Positions 39,030 to 47,777 of a stretch of DNA of 56,405 bases are shown piece after piece. How positions within the stretch are numbered: the first letter of the stretch is position 1; every line of letters starts with the position of its first letter. Under the pieces are notes generated by a model that had not been told where the DNA came from, made no database searches, and saw only the letters and a program-made list of their open reading frames with translations. Source of the DNA: Gammaproteobacteria bacterium (lineage in GTDB: Bacteria; Pseudomonadota; Gammaproteobacteria; Pseudomonadales; Pseudohongiellaceae); NCBI GenBank assembly GCA_002730035.1, contig PBYU01000064.1, forward strand, positions 1-56,405. The letters run 5' to 3'. Both the position numbers and the translations under genes were made by a program.

Positions 39030-40025
39030 ATGCCAGACTCGTCGTTAAATCAATCCGATAACCAGGCCGATCCATCGCAAGCTCAGGATACTGACGCGCG
39101 TTCGGCACTGCGACTCTATTTGAAGGGTCTGGCAATGGGGCTGGGGGATTCTGTGCCCGGCGTGTCCGGTGGCACCATCGCAGTGATAACCCACATCTAT
39201 GACCGCCTGATCTTTGCCATCAATTCTGTGGATCTGAGCGCCTGCAAATTGTTACTGAGAGGTAAGCTGCCGCAACTATGGCGCCACATCGACGGCACAT
39301 TCCTGCTCATTCTGGGTTTGGGCATACTCAGTGGCCTGTTGGTGTCGGCGAATACGGTGCTCTATTTATTGGAGAATCACTACGAAGCTCTGATGGCGTT
39401 CTTCATTGGTCTGGTACTGGCTTCGACCTGGCTATTGAAGGACGAATTCGATTACCTGCATTGGCAGAACCTGCTCGCTCTGCTGCTCGGCTTTCTATGC
39501 ACCTGGCTGGTCAGCGGCATCGATCCCCGCAGTGCCGACATGACTCTGCTGTATCTGTTCTTCAGCGGCATGATCGCGATTTGCGCCATGATACTGCCGG
39601 GGCTGTCCGGGGCATTCATTCTGCTATTGCTCGGCGCCTACCAATTCCTGCTCAACGCGCTGATATCCTTCGATCTGCCGGTAATCGGGGTCTTCATCAG
39701 TGGCTGCGTGATTGGGCTGCGGACCTTTTCCCACCTGTTGGCCTGGCTGCTCAGGAGCTACCACCAGCTGAGTTATAGCTGCATAACCGGCATTTTGCTG
39801 GGATCGCTCTTCATCCTGTGGCCGTGGAAACTGGTACTCAGCTCTTTCATCGATAGCGACGGGGCGGCACACCCACTACAAACTGCCAACGTCTGGCCGT
39901 TAAACTATACAGAGATTACCGGAAATCAACCGGTGCTGGTGGTGGCGCTCGCAAGCTTTGCCGTGGGCGTTGCCGCCGTGCTGTTGTTGCGCCGGGTATT
40001 CCATGCACAGGCATCGCACGAATAG
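39030..40025 (+). CDS. DUF368 membrane protein, candidate undecaprenyl phosphate translocase
   Basis: This 331-residue polytopic inner-membrane protein has the DUF368 signature GLGDSVPGVSGGTIAVI near residues 36-52. A second half-motif, MILPGLSGAFILLLLGAY, lies near residue 187. The two similar motifs suggest an internal inverted duplication. DUF368 (PopT) proteins have recently been shown in other bacteria to recycle undecaprenyl phosphate across the membrane. The role here is inferred from family membership. It is inserted between pcm and nlpD, 16 bp after pcm. Confidence 0.88.
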   Translation: MPDSSLNQSDNQADPSQAQDTDARSALRLYLKGLAMGLGDSVPGVSGGTIAVITHIYDRLIFAINSVDLSACKLLLRGKLPQLWRHIDGTFLLILGLGILSGLLVSANTVLYLLENHYEALMAFFIGLVLASTWLLKDEFDYLHWQNLLALLLGFLCTWLVSGIDPRSADMTLLYLFFSGMIAICAMILPGLSGAFILLLLGAYQFLLNALISFDLPVIGVFISGCVIGLRTFSHLLAWLLRSYHQLSYSCITGILLGSLFILWPWKLVLSSFIDSDGAAHPLQTANVWPLNYTEITGNQPVLVVALASFAVGVAAVLLLRRVFHAQASHE

Positions 40026-40059
40026 GAGCGGTCTGTATTCCACAGGGCTGGCGAGACTG

Positions 40060-40968
40060 ATGTTGTCGAGTATTTTGCGATCGAAGAGAAGAGTAGCTGT
40101 GCTACTACTGCCATTAACGCTGCTAGCTTGCCGCGGCTATCAGGCTCCCGTTGCCGAGCAGGGCGAGCGGCAGGTGCTGAGGGCCCCGATCGTCGTCGTT
40201 AGCAGTACACCGCAGAGCGCCTCCAACGCGCCGCGGGACTCGGTCGCCGCAGTCAGTTCTGTTTCCGCCAGCAACAGCAGACCCGCCATCGTGCAGTCCT
40301 CCACGGCGCCCAATCCCAACTCGCAGTCGCATCAGGTCAGGGCAGGCGAGACGCTGTTTTCCATCGCGTTTCAATATGATCTCGATTTTCGCAGCCTGGC
40401 CATAGCCAATGCGCTGAACCCGCCTTACGCCATTTTCGTCGGGCAGAACATCAACCTGGATGTGAATCGCGTCGCCAGTCTACAATCCGCGGCAGCCAGC
40501 ACACTCGGAACGCCCGTCAGCAACAATACAGTAGCCAGAGCCCAGGGCAGCAATTCCCGGGCCGGTGGTTTAATACGTCGGGCCGTCGGCGCAGCTGGGA
40601 GTGAGCCGCAATGGCAGTGGCCCCATGAAGGCCGGGTGCTGAGGGGATTTCAGGCCGAGTTAAACAAGGGTGTCGACATCGGTGGCCAACTCGGCGATCC
40701 GGTGTTGGCCGCCAGCGCCGGTGACGTTGTGTATTCCGGACGCGGCGTGCAGGGCAGCGGCAATCTGATCATCATTCGCCACGGCGATCGCTATCTCAGC
40801 GCCTATGGTCATAACAGCGCTATGCTGGTGGGCGAGGGCAGTCGGGTGCGAGCCGGTGAGAAGATCGCCGAGGTAGGCACCAGCCCCAACGGTGTCGCCA
40901 TGCTGCACTTCGAGATCAGGGTGGATGGCAATTCTGTCGATCCCGCCGGACTGCTGCCGCGCCACTAA
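40060..40968 (+). CDS. nlpD: Lipoprotein NlpD, LysM and degenerate LytM domains
   Basis: NlpD is an outer-membrane lipoprotein that activates the amidase AmiC during cell separation. From ATG 40060 a signal peptide ends at LTLLAC, with the lipidated Cys at residue 24. A Ser/Ala-rich linker, a LysM domain (HQVRAGETLFSIAFQYDL) and a C-terminal LytM domain follow. The first zinc His of active LytM enzymes is replaced by Asn (NKGVDIGG), as in E. coli NlpD, so it is an activator and not a hydrolase. The usual next gene, rpoS, is not present. Confidence 0.93.
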   Translation: MLSSILRSKRRVAVLLLPLTLLACRGYQAPVAEQGERQVLRAPIVVVSSTPQSASNAPRDSVAAVSSVSASNSRPAIVQSSTAPNPNSQSHQVRAGETLFSIAFQYDLDFRSLAIANALNPPYAIFVGQNINLDVNRVASLQSAAASTLGTPVSNNTVARAQGSNSRAGGLIRRAVGAAGSEPQWQWPHEGRVLRGFQAELNKGVDIGGQLGDPVLAASAGDVVYSGRGVQGSGNLIIIRHGDRYLSAYGHNSAMLVGEGSRVRAGEKIAEVGTSPNGVAMLHFEIRVDGNSVDPAGLLPRH

Positions 40969-40995
40969 CATACCCAGCTCAATTCGAAACTGCGA

Positions 40996-41014
40996 TCAGG
41001 TGCCTGGCACCTGA
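40996..41014 (+). other. Hairpin after nlpD
   Basis: TCAGGTGC pairs with GCACCTGA around a 3-base loop. No T tract follows. It could be a weak terminator or a fragment of a repetitive element. The remaining bases to about 41185 are AT-rich and hold no credible gene. Confidence 0.4.
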
Positions 41015-41185
41015 ATGTACGTCCAATCGGGACCCTAGCACTTATGTTGGTCGGCTGTGTTCAATAGTTATTTTATTGAAATAGTTTGCCTTCGAATTCA
41101 TAAATTCTATTCTAAATATTAATCTACAAATTAAGCGGCTTCTTGGGGTACAAAGAAATCGCTGGCTATTTCGCTACCTGACCCT

Positions 41186-41226
41186 AATAGTAACGCTTGA
41201 AGTTATTAACGAGTAGCGTTACTATT
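41186..41226 (+). promoter_or_regulatory. higBA promoter and operator
   Basis: AATAGTAACGCT (41186-41197) and AGCGTTACTATT (41215-41226) are a perfect 12-bp inverted repeat with a 17-bp spacer. A promoter lies over it: TTGAAG (41197-41202), a 17-bp spacer and TACTAT (41220-41225). An antitoxin bound to the repeat would block the polymerase. The pairing is read directly; the regulator is inferred to be the HigA-like protein downstream. Confidence 0.7.
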
Positions 41227-41245
41227 CCCATTCACAAATTTCACA

Positions 41246-41517
41246 ATGATTGCATCCTTTAAATGTAAGAACACAGAAGCGCTTGCGGAAGGATTTCGAG
41301 TTGGTCGGTTCGGTAACTTTGAGCGAATCGCACTTCGTAAACTCAGGCAGTTACAAGTTGTTGGAAACTTGATTGATCTTAGAGTACCTCCCGGCAATAG
41401 ACTGGAAGCATTGAAAGGTCAAACTTTTATCCGGGTAAACGCATTTGTTTTCGCTGGACGCGAGCAGGAGCAGAAGATGTGGAGATTGTGGACTACCACC
41501 ATGGGACAAAACGATGA
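41246..41517 (+). pseudogene. higB: Broken HigB/RelE-type toxin
   Basis: The ATG frame starts like a HigB toxin (MIASFKCKNTEALAEG...LRVPPGNRLEALKG). It then loses about four expected residues and shifts frame near 41437-41440. The expected C-terminus (RICFRW...GAEDVEIVDYHHGTKR) is present in the next frame (+1), from CGC at 41440 to TGA at 41515-41517. That restored stop overlaps the higA ATG, as intact higBA pairs do. The scar fits two small deletions, one of in-frame size (possible slippage between AAAGG copies) and one of about 10 bases that removes the NDQW-type codons. A frame read through to 41545 gives a non-homologous tail. The toxin is most likely inactive. Confidence 0.8.
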
Positions 41518-41831
41518 AAATGCTAACCCCGGTTACGCCGGGTGAATTATTGAAGGAAGAATTTCTCGAGCCGATGGGGATCACCAAATACCGCCTGGCG
41601 AAAGAGATCGAAGTACCGGCACAACGGATCGGCGATATCGTCGCGGGCAAGCGCTCTATCACCGCCGACACCGATTTACGGCTCTGCCGTTTTTTCGGAC
41701 TGTCGAATGGCTACTGGCTGAGGGCGCAGGTTGCCCATGATTCGGAGGTGGCTCAACGGCGCCTGAAAAAACAATTGAAGCGGATTAAACCCTGGAAAGA
41801 CCATGCCGAGTTGGTGGGTTCAACAACATAA
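41514..41831 (+). CDS. higA: HigA-family antitoxin (XRE helix-turn-helix)
   Basis: This 105-residue protein starts MKMLTPVTPGELLKEEFLEP. It has the HigA helix-turn-helix ITKYRLAKEIEVPAQRIGDIVAGKRSI and ends with the RLCRFFGLSNGYWLRAQ segment typical of the family. ATG 41514 overlaps the remnant higB stop (ATGA), the usual coupling. It appears intact although its partner toxin is broken, so it may persist as an orphan antitoxin or as a DNA-binding regulator of its own promoter. Confidence 0.9.
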   Translation: MKMLTPVTPGELLKEEFLEPMGITKYRLAKEIEVPAQRIGDIVAGKRSITADTDLRLCRFFGLSNGYWLRAQVAHDSEVAQRRLKKQLKRIKPWKDHAELVGSTT

Positions 41832-41907
41832 GTTTTGACAAAAGCATCGGGCTCAGGAGTCTGATAGCTCGTGCGGGACAGTAAATGGTCAGTAAGTGCT
41901 AAGGAGC

Positions 41908-42231
41908 CTAACGCTCCAGATATTGCAGCTTGTTGGGCTTGTCAGTCCAATCTTCGTAGTCCGGTAGCGGATCCTTCTTCTCGGTGATATTCGGCCACTG
42001 CTCCGCCAGGTCGGCGTTCAGTTGCAGGAATTCCTGCTGATCTTCCGGCAGCTCGTCCTCGGCATAGATGGCATCTACCGGGCACTCCGGTTCACACAAC
42101 GCACAATCGATGCACTCATCGGGGTGAATCACCAGAAAATTCGGGCCCTCGTAGAAACAATCTACCGGGCAGACCTCGACACAGTCTGTGTGCTTACAGC
42201 GAATACAGTTATCACCAACTATGAACGTCAT
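41908..42231 (-). CDS. fdxA: Seven-iron ferredoxin FdxA
   Basis: FdxA is a small cytoplasmic electron carrier. By comparison with Azotobacter FdI, Cys9, Cys17 and Cys50 would bind the [3Fe-4S] cluster. Cys21, Cys40, Cys43 and Cys46 would bind the [4Fe-4S] cluster, leaving Cys12 and Cys25 free. The acidic C-terminal extension (107 residues in all) is also typical. GAGG precedes the ATG. In Pseudomonas, fdxA lies between rpoS and mutS; here mutS is on the other side, as expected, but rpoS is missing. Confidence 0.95.
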   Translation of the reverse strand: MTFIVGDNCIRCKHTDCVEVCPVDCFYEGPNFLVIHPDECIDCALCEPECPVDAIYAEDELPEDQQEFLQLNADLAEQWPNITEKKDPLPDYEDWTDKPNKLQYLER

Positions 42232-42345
42232 TTTTCCTCATCCATTTCCAGCCAGAATAAATCTTTTCTGGTTTGATCTAAAGCCCAGTCTTTAAAGCCG
42301 TAGAGGGCTAGTCAGCTGGCGGCGTGGAGCTTCCAGCCGGCAGGC

Positions 42346-42376
42346 ATTCTAGCAGCTTTTTCAGGGTTTTTGTCAC
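42346..42376 (-). promoter_or_regulatory. Possible fdxA promoter
   Basis: On the minus strand GTGACA (42371-42376) and TAGAAT (42346-42351), followed by GC-rich sequence, are 19 bp apart. The spacing is longer than ideal and the -35 abuts the mutS stop, so this is a weak call. Confidence 0.3.
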
Positions 42377-44992
42377 TCAGCGGGCGGTTTTATTCTTCAG
42401 CTCATAGAGGATTGCCAGGGCTTCCTTGGCGGTGATTTCGTCGGGATTGAGGTGCTCCAGATAATCCACCGCAGGATGGGGCGTACTGCCAAACAAATCT
42501 CCCTGGCCGGGTGGTGCGAGCACCTGCTCGTCTTGTTTCGATGCGGGTTGTGGATGGCTCTCGGCAATGGATTCTGCTTCCAGTTGAACCAGTTTGTCAC
42601 GTGCCCGGTCTATAACCGACGGGGGTATGCCGGCCAGCTGCGCGACCTGCAGGCCGTAACTCTGATTGGCCGGGCCGGACTTGACGGCATGCAGAAACAC
42701 GATGCCCTTGTCATGCTCGATGGCATCAAGGTGTATGTTGGCAATGTTGTGGTAGTTTTCCGGCAGCGTGGTGAGCTCGAAGTAGTGGGTGGCGAACAGG
42801 GTGTAGGCCTGAAGTTTCTCGGCTATATAAACCGCCGCCGCCCAGGCCAGGGATAGGCCATCGAAGGTGCTGGTGCCACGGCCGATTTCGTCCATCAACA
42901 CCAGGCTGATGGGGGTAGCGTTGTGCAGGATGTTGGCGGTCTCCGTCATCTCCACCATGAACGTAGATCGCCCACCGGCCAGGTCGTCGGATGAGCCTAT
43001 GCGGGTAAAGATTCTGTCGATCGGTCCGATGCTGGCCGCACTGGCGGGCACCCAGCTACCACATAGCGCGAGCAATACGATCAGTGCAGTCTGGCGCATG
43101 TAGGTAGATTTGCCGCCCATGTTGGGGCCGGTAATGATAAGCATCTTCTGCTGCTCGTTGAGGCACAGATCGTTGGCCACAAAGGCTTCCTCCGTGACCC
43201 GCTCTACCACGGGGTGGCGGCCGTTCTCGATGACAATGCCAGGCTCCTCCACTAGGCGCGGTTGGCAGTAGTCCAGATTCACTGCCCGCTCGGCGAAGTT
43301 ATTCAGCACATCCAGTTCGGCAATCGCCGCGGCGCTGGCCAGCAGAGCGGCGAGTTCCTCCGCCAGTGTATCCAGCAGCTTCTCGTACAAGTCTTTTTCC
43401 CGTGCCAGCGCCTTGTTGCGAGAGCTGAGAACCTTGTCTTCAAATTCCTTCAGCTCCGGCGTGATGAAGCGTTCCGCGTTCTTGAGCGTCTGGCGGCGCA
43501 CATACTCGGCAGGCAATTCGTTGACCGCCTGGCCCTTGCTTACCTCGATGTAATAACCGTGTACGCGGTTATAGCCGACCTTGAGTGTGCTGAGCCCGGT
43601 GCGCTCCCGTTCTCTCAGTTCGAGATCCACCAGGTACTGTCCGGCGTTGCTGCTGAGATTTCTTAACTCGTCCAGTTCGGCATCGAAGCCTGTTGCGATG
43701 ACACCGCCTTCGCGAATAACCACCGGGGGGTTCTCTTCGATAGCACCCTGCAGCAGCGTAGTCTGCGCTGGAAAATTCGCGATCTCTGTTGCGATTTGCT
43801 GTACTGGCTCCACCTCTATGTCTTTAAGCAGTGTTTGAAGAGCCGGCAATAGCGCCAGACTGTCTCGCAGTTTTGCCAGGTCCCGCGGCCGTGCTGAGCG
43901 CAGCCCCAGGCGGGCCAGGATACGTTCCAGGTCGCCAATAGCACGCAACTGCTCGCTAAGATTCTCAAAACAGTAGTCTTCAATCAGGGCTGCTACGACC
44001 TGCTGTCGAGACTGCAATTTCACACGGTCGCGCAGCGGACGATTTATCCAGCGCGATAACAGGCGACTACCCATGGCGGTGGCGGTGCCATCCAGCACTT
44101 GCAGCAGAGTATTGTCCCGTCCACCGGATAGATTGGTATCCAACTCCAGGTTGCGGCGACTGGCGGCATCCAGGATGACGCTGTCCTTCAACTGTTCGAC
44201 CTGAATACTCTGGATATGGGGTAATTCGGATTTCTGGGTTTCCCGGGCGTACTGCAGCAGGCAACCGGCCGCCTGCAACGCGGCATGCATGTCCTGGCAA
44301 TCGAAGGCGGCCAGGTCACGGGTATTGAAATGCTGGGTGAGCGAGCGTACCGCATTGTCCAGTTCAAACTCCCACACCGGGCGTTTGCGCTTGGCGGGGT
44401 GGTTCAACTGCGTGTCCACCGCCGTAAGTTCTTCCCTGAGCAATATCTCGGCGGGCTTAATGCGCTCGATTTCAGTAAACAACGCCTCCATGCCGTTGAC
44501 CTCGCTAAGTACGAAGCGGCCGCTACTGATGTTCATGAAGGCGATGCCGAAGGTGGCCGACTGGGGCTCTGTGTCGGATGATCCCAGGCAGTCGATAGCC
44601 AGCAGAGAATTATCCCGTCGCTCATCCATCAGCGCTTCATCACTGACGGTACCGGGTGTGATGATGCGCACCACCTGACGTTCCACCGGTCCCTTGCTGG
44701 TGGCCGGATCACCGATCTGCTCACAGATCGCCACCGAGACTCCGGCGTCGACTAACTTGACCAGATAACGATCGGCCGCGTGAAAAGGTATGCCACACAT
44801 GGGAATCGGTTCCCCGGCGGACTTGCCGCGGGCCGTGAGCGTGATGTCGAGAATCACTGCGGCGCGTTTGGCATCGTCATAGAAGAGTTCGTAAAAATCC
44901 CCCATGCGATAGAACAACAGATTGTCTGGATGCTGAGCCTTGATGCGCATAAACTGCTGCATCATCGGAGTGTGTGATTGCGCGTCGGCCAA
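42377..44992 (-). CDS. mutS: DNA mismatch repair protein MutS
   Basis: MutS recognises mispairs and short loops and starts methyl-directed repair. The mismatch-binding motif [13 protein letters not shown] is near residue 26. The Walker A motif [15 protein letters not shown] is near residue 625, with [15 protein letters not shown] and a C-terminal helix-turn-helix following. It has 871 residues from TTG at 44992; the resulting N-terminus ([16 protein letters not shown]) matches family starts, and an ATG at 44965 is an alternative. It lies 146 bp upstream of fdxA in the same direction. Confidence 0.96.
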   Translation of the reverse strand: MADAQSHTPMMQQFMRIKAQHPDNLLFYRMGDFYELFYDDAKRAAVILDITLTARGKSAGEPIPMCGIPFHAADRYLVKLVDAGVSVAICEQIGDPATSKGPVERQVVRIITPGTVSDEALMDERRDNSLLAIDCLGSSDTEPQSATFGIAFMNISSGRFVLSEVNGMEALFTEIERIKPAEILLREELTAVDTQLNHPAKRKRPVWEFELDNAVRSLTQHFNTRDLAAFDCQDMHAALQAAGCLLQYARETQKSELPHIQSIQVEQLKDSVILDAASRRNLELDTNLSGGRDNTLLQVLDGTATAMGSRLLSRWINRPLRDRVKLQSRQQVVAALIEDYCFENLSEQLRAIGDLERILARLGLRSARPRDLAKLRDSLALLPALQTLLKDIEVEPVQQIATEIANFPAQTTLLQGAIEENPPVVIREGGVIATGFDAELDELRNLSSNAGQYLVDLELRERERTGLSTLKVGYNRVHGYYIEVSKGQAVNELPAEYVRRQTLKNAERFITPELKEFEDKVLSSRNKALAREKDLYEKLLDTLAEELAALLASAAAIAELDVLNNFAERAVNLDYCQPRLVEEPGIVIENGRHPVVERVTEEAFVANDLCLNEQQKMLIITGPNMGGKSTYMRQTALIVLLALCGSWVPASAASIGPIDRIFTRIGSSDDLAGGRSTFMVEMTETANILHNATPISLVLMDEIGRGTSTFDGLSLAWAAAVYIAEKLQAYTLFATHYFELTTLPENYHNIANIHLDAIEHDKGIVFLHAVKSGPANQSYGLQVAQLAGIPPSVIDRARDKLVQLEAESIAESHPQPASKQDEQVLAPPGQGDLFGSTPHPAVDYLEHLNPDEITAKEALAILYELKNKTAR

Positions 44993-45050
44993 GATGGGAA
45001 TGCTTATTTGTGTTGGGCTTATTGTCAGGACTGGTTCAAGATTTTACACG

Positions 45051-45138
45051 AATCAAAGAGGTCAGGGACATTTGATCTGCTAATCTATCAGAGGGGCGCG
45101 GCTGGTTATTCGATCAAAAGTCGCTGACCCCTTTGATT
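45051..45138. repeat. REP-like inverted repeat (GGTCAG type), copy 1
   Basis: Arms 45051-45077 and 45112-45138 are inverted copies over 27 bases with three mismatches. They carry AATCAAAG, GGTCAG.GAC and TTTGATC, around a 34-base centre. The element sits between mutS and pncC, just upstream of the pncC ATG. A similar element is at 52898-52970. Confidence 0.8.
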
Positions 45139-45162
45139 ACTAATTTGAGATACCATAGCCCC

Positions 45163-45663
45163 ATGAATGATTCCGCTTCTGGCTCAATCCCCGATCTCGT
45201 TCAACAACTCGCCGACAAGCTGCTCGCCAAAAAACTCATCATAGCCACTGCCGAATCCTGTACCGGTGGCTGGATCGCCCAATCTCTGACCGCCTTGGCC
45301 GGTAGTTCCAATTGGTTCGACAGTGGTTTCATCACTTATTCTAATGACGCAAAACAGCGCATGCTGAATGTGCCGGCATCGCTGTTCGAATTTGGCGGCC
45401 CGAGTGCGGTGAGTGAAGAGACCGTTCTGGCCATGACCCAGGGAGCCCTGGATAACAGCTGTGCCAACGTGGCGGTGGCCGTAAGCGGTGTCGCCGGGCC
45501 CGGCGGGGGCAGCGAGGAAAAGCCGGTTGGCACGGTGTGGATCGCCTGGCAATGGGAAGATAAGGTCCTGGTCAGATGCTTCCAGTTCAGTGGCGATCGG
45601 GAGGCGGTGCGCCTGGCCACGGTAGCAGCCGCTCTGCAGGGAACACTGGCACTATTGGGGTAG
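45163..45663 (+). CDS. pncC: Nicotinamide-nucleotide amidase PncC (CinA C-terminal family)
   Basis: PncC deamidates nicotinamide mononucleotide to nicotinate mononucleotide, recycling NMN released by DNA ligase. The 166-residue protein is a CinA C-terminal domain alone, with the catalytic-type TAESCTGGWIAQSLT near residue 32 and VSGVAGPGGGSEEKPVGTVW near 106. ATG 45163 is preferred over an in-frame TTG at 45133, which lies inside the REP-like arm. The mutS-pncC-recA order is common in gammaproteobacteria. Confidence 0.93.
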   Translation: MNDSASGSIPDLVQQLADKLLAKKLIIATAESCTGGWIAQSLTALAGSSNWFDSGFITYSNDAKQRMLNVPASLFEFGGPSAVSEETVLAMTQGALDNSCANVAVAVSGVAGPGGGSEEKPVGTVWIAWQWEDKVLVRCFQFSGDREAVRLATVAAALQGTLALLG

Positions 45664-45730
45664 GGCGCGGCGGGATGGCAATGAACGGGCGATTAATAAA
45701 ATATTAAAGGAAACCAGACTTTTGCCAATA

Positions 45731-45750
45731 TACTGGTTGTATGTACAGTA
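45731..45750. promoter_or_regulatory. LexA box 1 upstream of recA
   Basis: CTGGTTGTATGTACAG (45733-45748) fits the CTG-N10-CAG LexA consensus, flanked by TA on both sides as in strong SOS boxes. It overlaps the presumed -35. Confidence 0.85.
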
Positions 45751-45765
45751 TTATTTTGATTTAAT
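45737..45765 (+). promoter_or_regulatory. recA promoter
   Basis: TTGTAT (45737-45742) and TTTAAT (45760-45765) are 17 bp apart. The -35 lies inside LexA box 1, and the predicted start near 45772 lies inside LexA box 2, so LexA would block at both positions. The leader is then about 297 nt. Confidence 0.6.
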
Positions 45766-45768
45766 CCG

Positions 45769-45788
45769 TACTGTCTAAACATACAGTA
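45769..45788. promoter_or_regulatory. LexA box 2 upstream of recA
   Basis: CTGTCTAAACATACAG (45771-45786) fits CTG-N10-CAG with flanking TA pairs. It is 38 bases (start to start) from box 1, close to the helical phase expected for cooperative repression. Confidence 0.85.
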
Positions 45789-46068
45789 GTTCGCTAGAGA
45801 CTAAAGACATGGCTGGGTTGGATATTGCCCTCTGTGCCTTACAGCCCACTGAGAAACGACTGCCAGACGTATAGAGACGACGGTATCGAATGATCGGTGC
45901 AAGCAGAGGCCAATATTCAATTTAGCCGACTATTTAAGAGACAGGAAACAAGAAAAATTCACTAAAAGTTTAGCAGGTAGTTGGGGACAGACTACTCTTA
46001 AAGCTCGACAACTAGGATACTCACGGAACCAGGCTTCAGTTGTAAGGTTAGATTACAAGGAAACAACT
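45789..46068 (+). other. recA leader region
   Basis: These 280 bases hold no credible gene. A short hairpin GTAGT/ACTAC (45977-45995) is visible. AAGGAAA before 46069 is the recA ribosome binding site. Confidence 0.5.
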
Positions 46069-47148
46069 ATGATCGAAGATAACGGTAACAAAGAGAAAGC
46101 ACTGGCGGCAGCTCTGTCACAAATCGAACGGCAATTCGGTAAAGGTTCCATGATGCGCCTCGGTGATACCGGGCTCGAACCCATTCCAGCTATCTCCACC
46201 GGCTCGCTCGGCCTGGACGTGGCATTAGGCATCGGCGGTCTGCCACGCGGGCGAATCGTCGAGATCTACGGACCGGAATCCTCCGGCAAGACCACCCTGG
46301 CCCTGCAGGTCGTCGCCGAAGCTCAGAAAACCGGCGGCAGTTGTGCCTTCATCGATGCCGAGCATGCGCTGGACCCGATCTATGCCGGCAATCTCGGTGT
46401 GGATGTCGACAATCTACTGGTCAGCCAGCCGGATACCGGCGAGCAGGCACTGGAGATCTGCGACATGGTCGTACGCTCCGGCGCACTGGATGTGGTGGTG
46501 ATCGATTCCGTGGCGGCCTTGACGCCAAAGGCGGAAATAGAAGGGGACATGGGTGACCATCACATGGGCCTGCAGGCTCGACTGATGTCACAGGCTCTGC
46601 GCAAGATGACCGCCAATATCAAGAATTCCAACACGCTGGTGATTTTCATCAATCAGATTCGCATGAAGATCGGCGTGATGTTCGGCTCCCCGGAAACCAC
46701 CACCGGTGGTAACGCGCTCAAGTTTTACTCTTCCGTGCGACTGGACATTCGCCGCATCGGCTCCATCAAGGATGGCGATGAGGTGGTGGGCAACGAGACC
46801 CGTGTGAAGGTAGTGAAGAACAAAGTTGCCCCTCCATTCCGGCAGACCGAGTTCCAGATCATGTACGGCGTAGGCATCCATCATCTGGGCGAAGTTATCG
46901 ACTTGGGGGTAAAGCTGAACCTGATCGAGAAATCCGGCGCCTGGTATGCCTACAAGGGCGAGAAGATCGGCCAGGGTAAGAAGAACGTCGCCATCTACCT
47001 GCAAGAGAATCCGGCAATAGCGGAAGAGGTCGAGCAGGCCATTCGTGCGGAGCTGCTCGGCGATGATGTGAAGAAGGAGAAAGAAGCCATCGCGGCCAGT
47101 GAGGATGTCGTCGTTCTGGCTGATGCCAAGAACAAGAGCGCCTCCTGA
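46069..47148 (+). CDS. recA: Recombinase RecA
   Basis: RecA forms filaments on single-stranded DNA, catalyses strand exchange and stimulates LexA self-cleavage. The Walker A motif [10 protein letters not shown] is at residues 68-77. [21 protein letters not shown] is the Walker B region, and [20 protein letters not shown] is the DNA-binding loop. It has 359 residues with an acidic/Lys tail. Two LexA boxes precede it and recX follows 43 bp later. Confidence 0.98.
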   Translation: MIEDNGNKEKALAAALSQIERQFGKGSMMRLGDTGLEPIPAISTGSLGLDVALGIGGLPRGRIVEIYGPESSGKTTLALQVVAEAQKTGGSCAFIDAEHALDPIYAGNLGVDVDNLLVSQPDTGEQALEICDMVVRSGALDVVVIDSVAALTPKAEIEGDMGDHHMGLQARLMSQALRKMTANIKNSNTLVIFINQIRMKIGVMFGSPETTTGGNALKFYSSVRLDIRRIGSIKDGDEVVGNETRVKVVKNKVAPPFRQTEFQIMYGVGIHHLGEVIDLGVKLNLIEKSGAWYAYKGEKIGQGKKNVAIYLQENPAIAEEVEQAIRAELLGDDVKKEKEAIAASEDVVVLADAKNKSAS

Positions 47149-47191
47149 GTTGGCTCTGAATTGGCTTAGAGAGACACTGTGATGAACGCCA

Positions 47192-47695
47192 TTGCAAAGC
47201 GTAAACAGCATAAGCACTGAACACACCTTACGGACAGCCGATGTCCCCGTTCTCCGGCGGGCCGCCATGGATTTCTTGGCCCGCCGAGAACACTCTTTTT
47301 ACGAACTTCAGAAAAAACTCCTAATTAAGTTTCCCGAAGCACCTCTGAGCCGGGTCGGTGACGTCTTAGGTCACTTGCGTGAAGAGAACCTGCAATCTGA
47401 CAATCGCTTCGCTGAAGCGTACGTTCGATACCGGAAATCTAGAGGATTTGGCTATCAGCACATTCACAGTGACTTACAGTCTAGGCACGTGGACGAGACT
47501 GTGATCGACAAGTACCTGAGGCGCGATGATGAAACATGGGAAGCAATTCTGAACAGTCTGATAGGAAAACGTCTGGAGGAAGGGTCGGTTATTGAGTTCG
47601 GCTCAAGCCAGCATAGAAAAATTGTTCGTTTCCTCGAATCCCGCGGCTTTGAAATTGCACGAATACGAGACGTCCTAAAAGTCCGTAAACGGTGA
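47192..47695 (+). CDS. recX: Regulatory protein RecX
   Basis: RecX inhibits RecA filament growth. The 167 residues show the RecX helical repeats: LRRAAMDFLARREHSFYELQKKL, LREENLQSDNRFAEAYVRYR and RFLESRGFEIARIRDVL. The start is TTG at 47192; an ATG at 47267 would remove part of the first conserved helix, so the TTG is preferred although its ribosome binding site is poor. It shares the recA transcript or is separated from it only by processing. Confidence 0.88.
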   Translation: MQSVNSISTEHTLRTADVPVLRRAAMDFLARREHSFYELQKKLLIKFPEAPLSRVGDVLGHLREENLQSDNRFAEAYVRYRKSRGFGYQHIHSDLQSRHVDETVIDKYLRRDDETWEAILNSLIGKRLEEGSVIEFGSSQHRKIVRFLESRGFEIARIRDVLKVRKR

Positions 47696-47777
47696 TCGGC
47701 GCTACACACGTCGCGGAAGGAAAGCCAACACATGGATATCGATGTTCAGTCTCCGTTACACCTGAGCCACTTGCCCT

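Noticed and set aside
40997..41013. CAGGTGC...GCACCTG hairpin as a remnant of rpoS or an rsmZ-type RNA
   Set aside because: No GGA-loop series or sigma-factor sequence is present around it; it is only a short isolated stem.
41518..41545. Reading the 99-residue frame at 41246-41545 as an intact toxin
   Set aside because: The C-terminal third is not HigB-like, while the expected HigB C-terminus is present in the next frame and ends exactly at the higA start.
45809..45874. 21-codon ATG frame in the recA leader
   Set aside because: No ribosome binding site and no recognisable sequence; likely chance.
47182..47220. 12-codon frame between recA and recX as a leader peptide
   Set aside because: No attenuator structure or repeated regulatory codons follow it.
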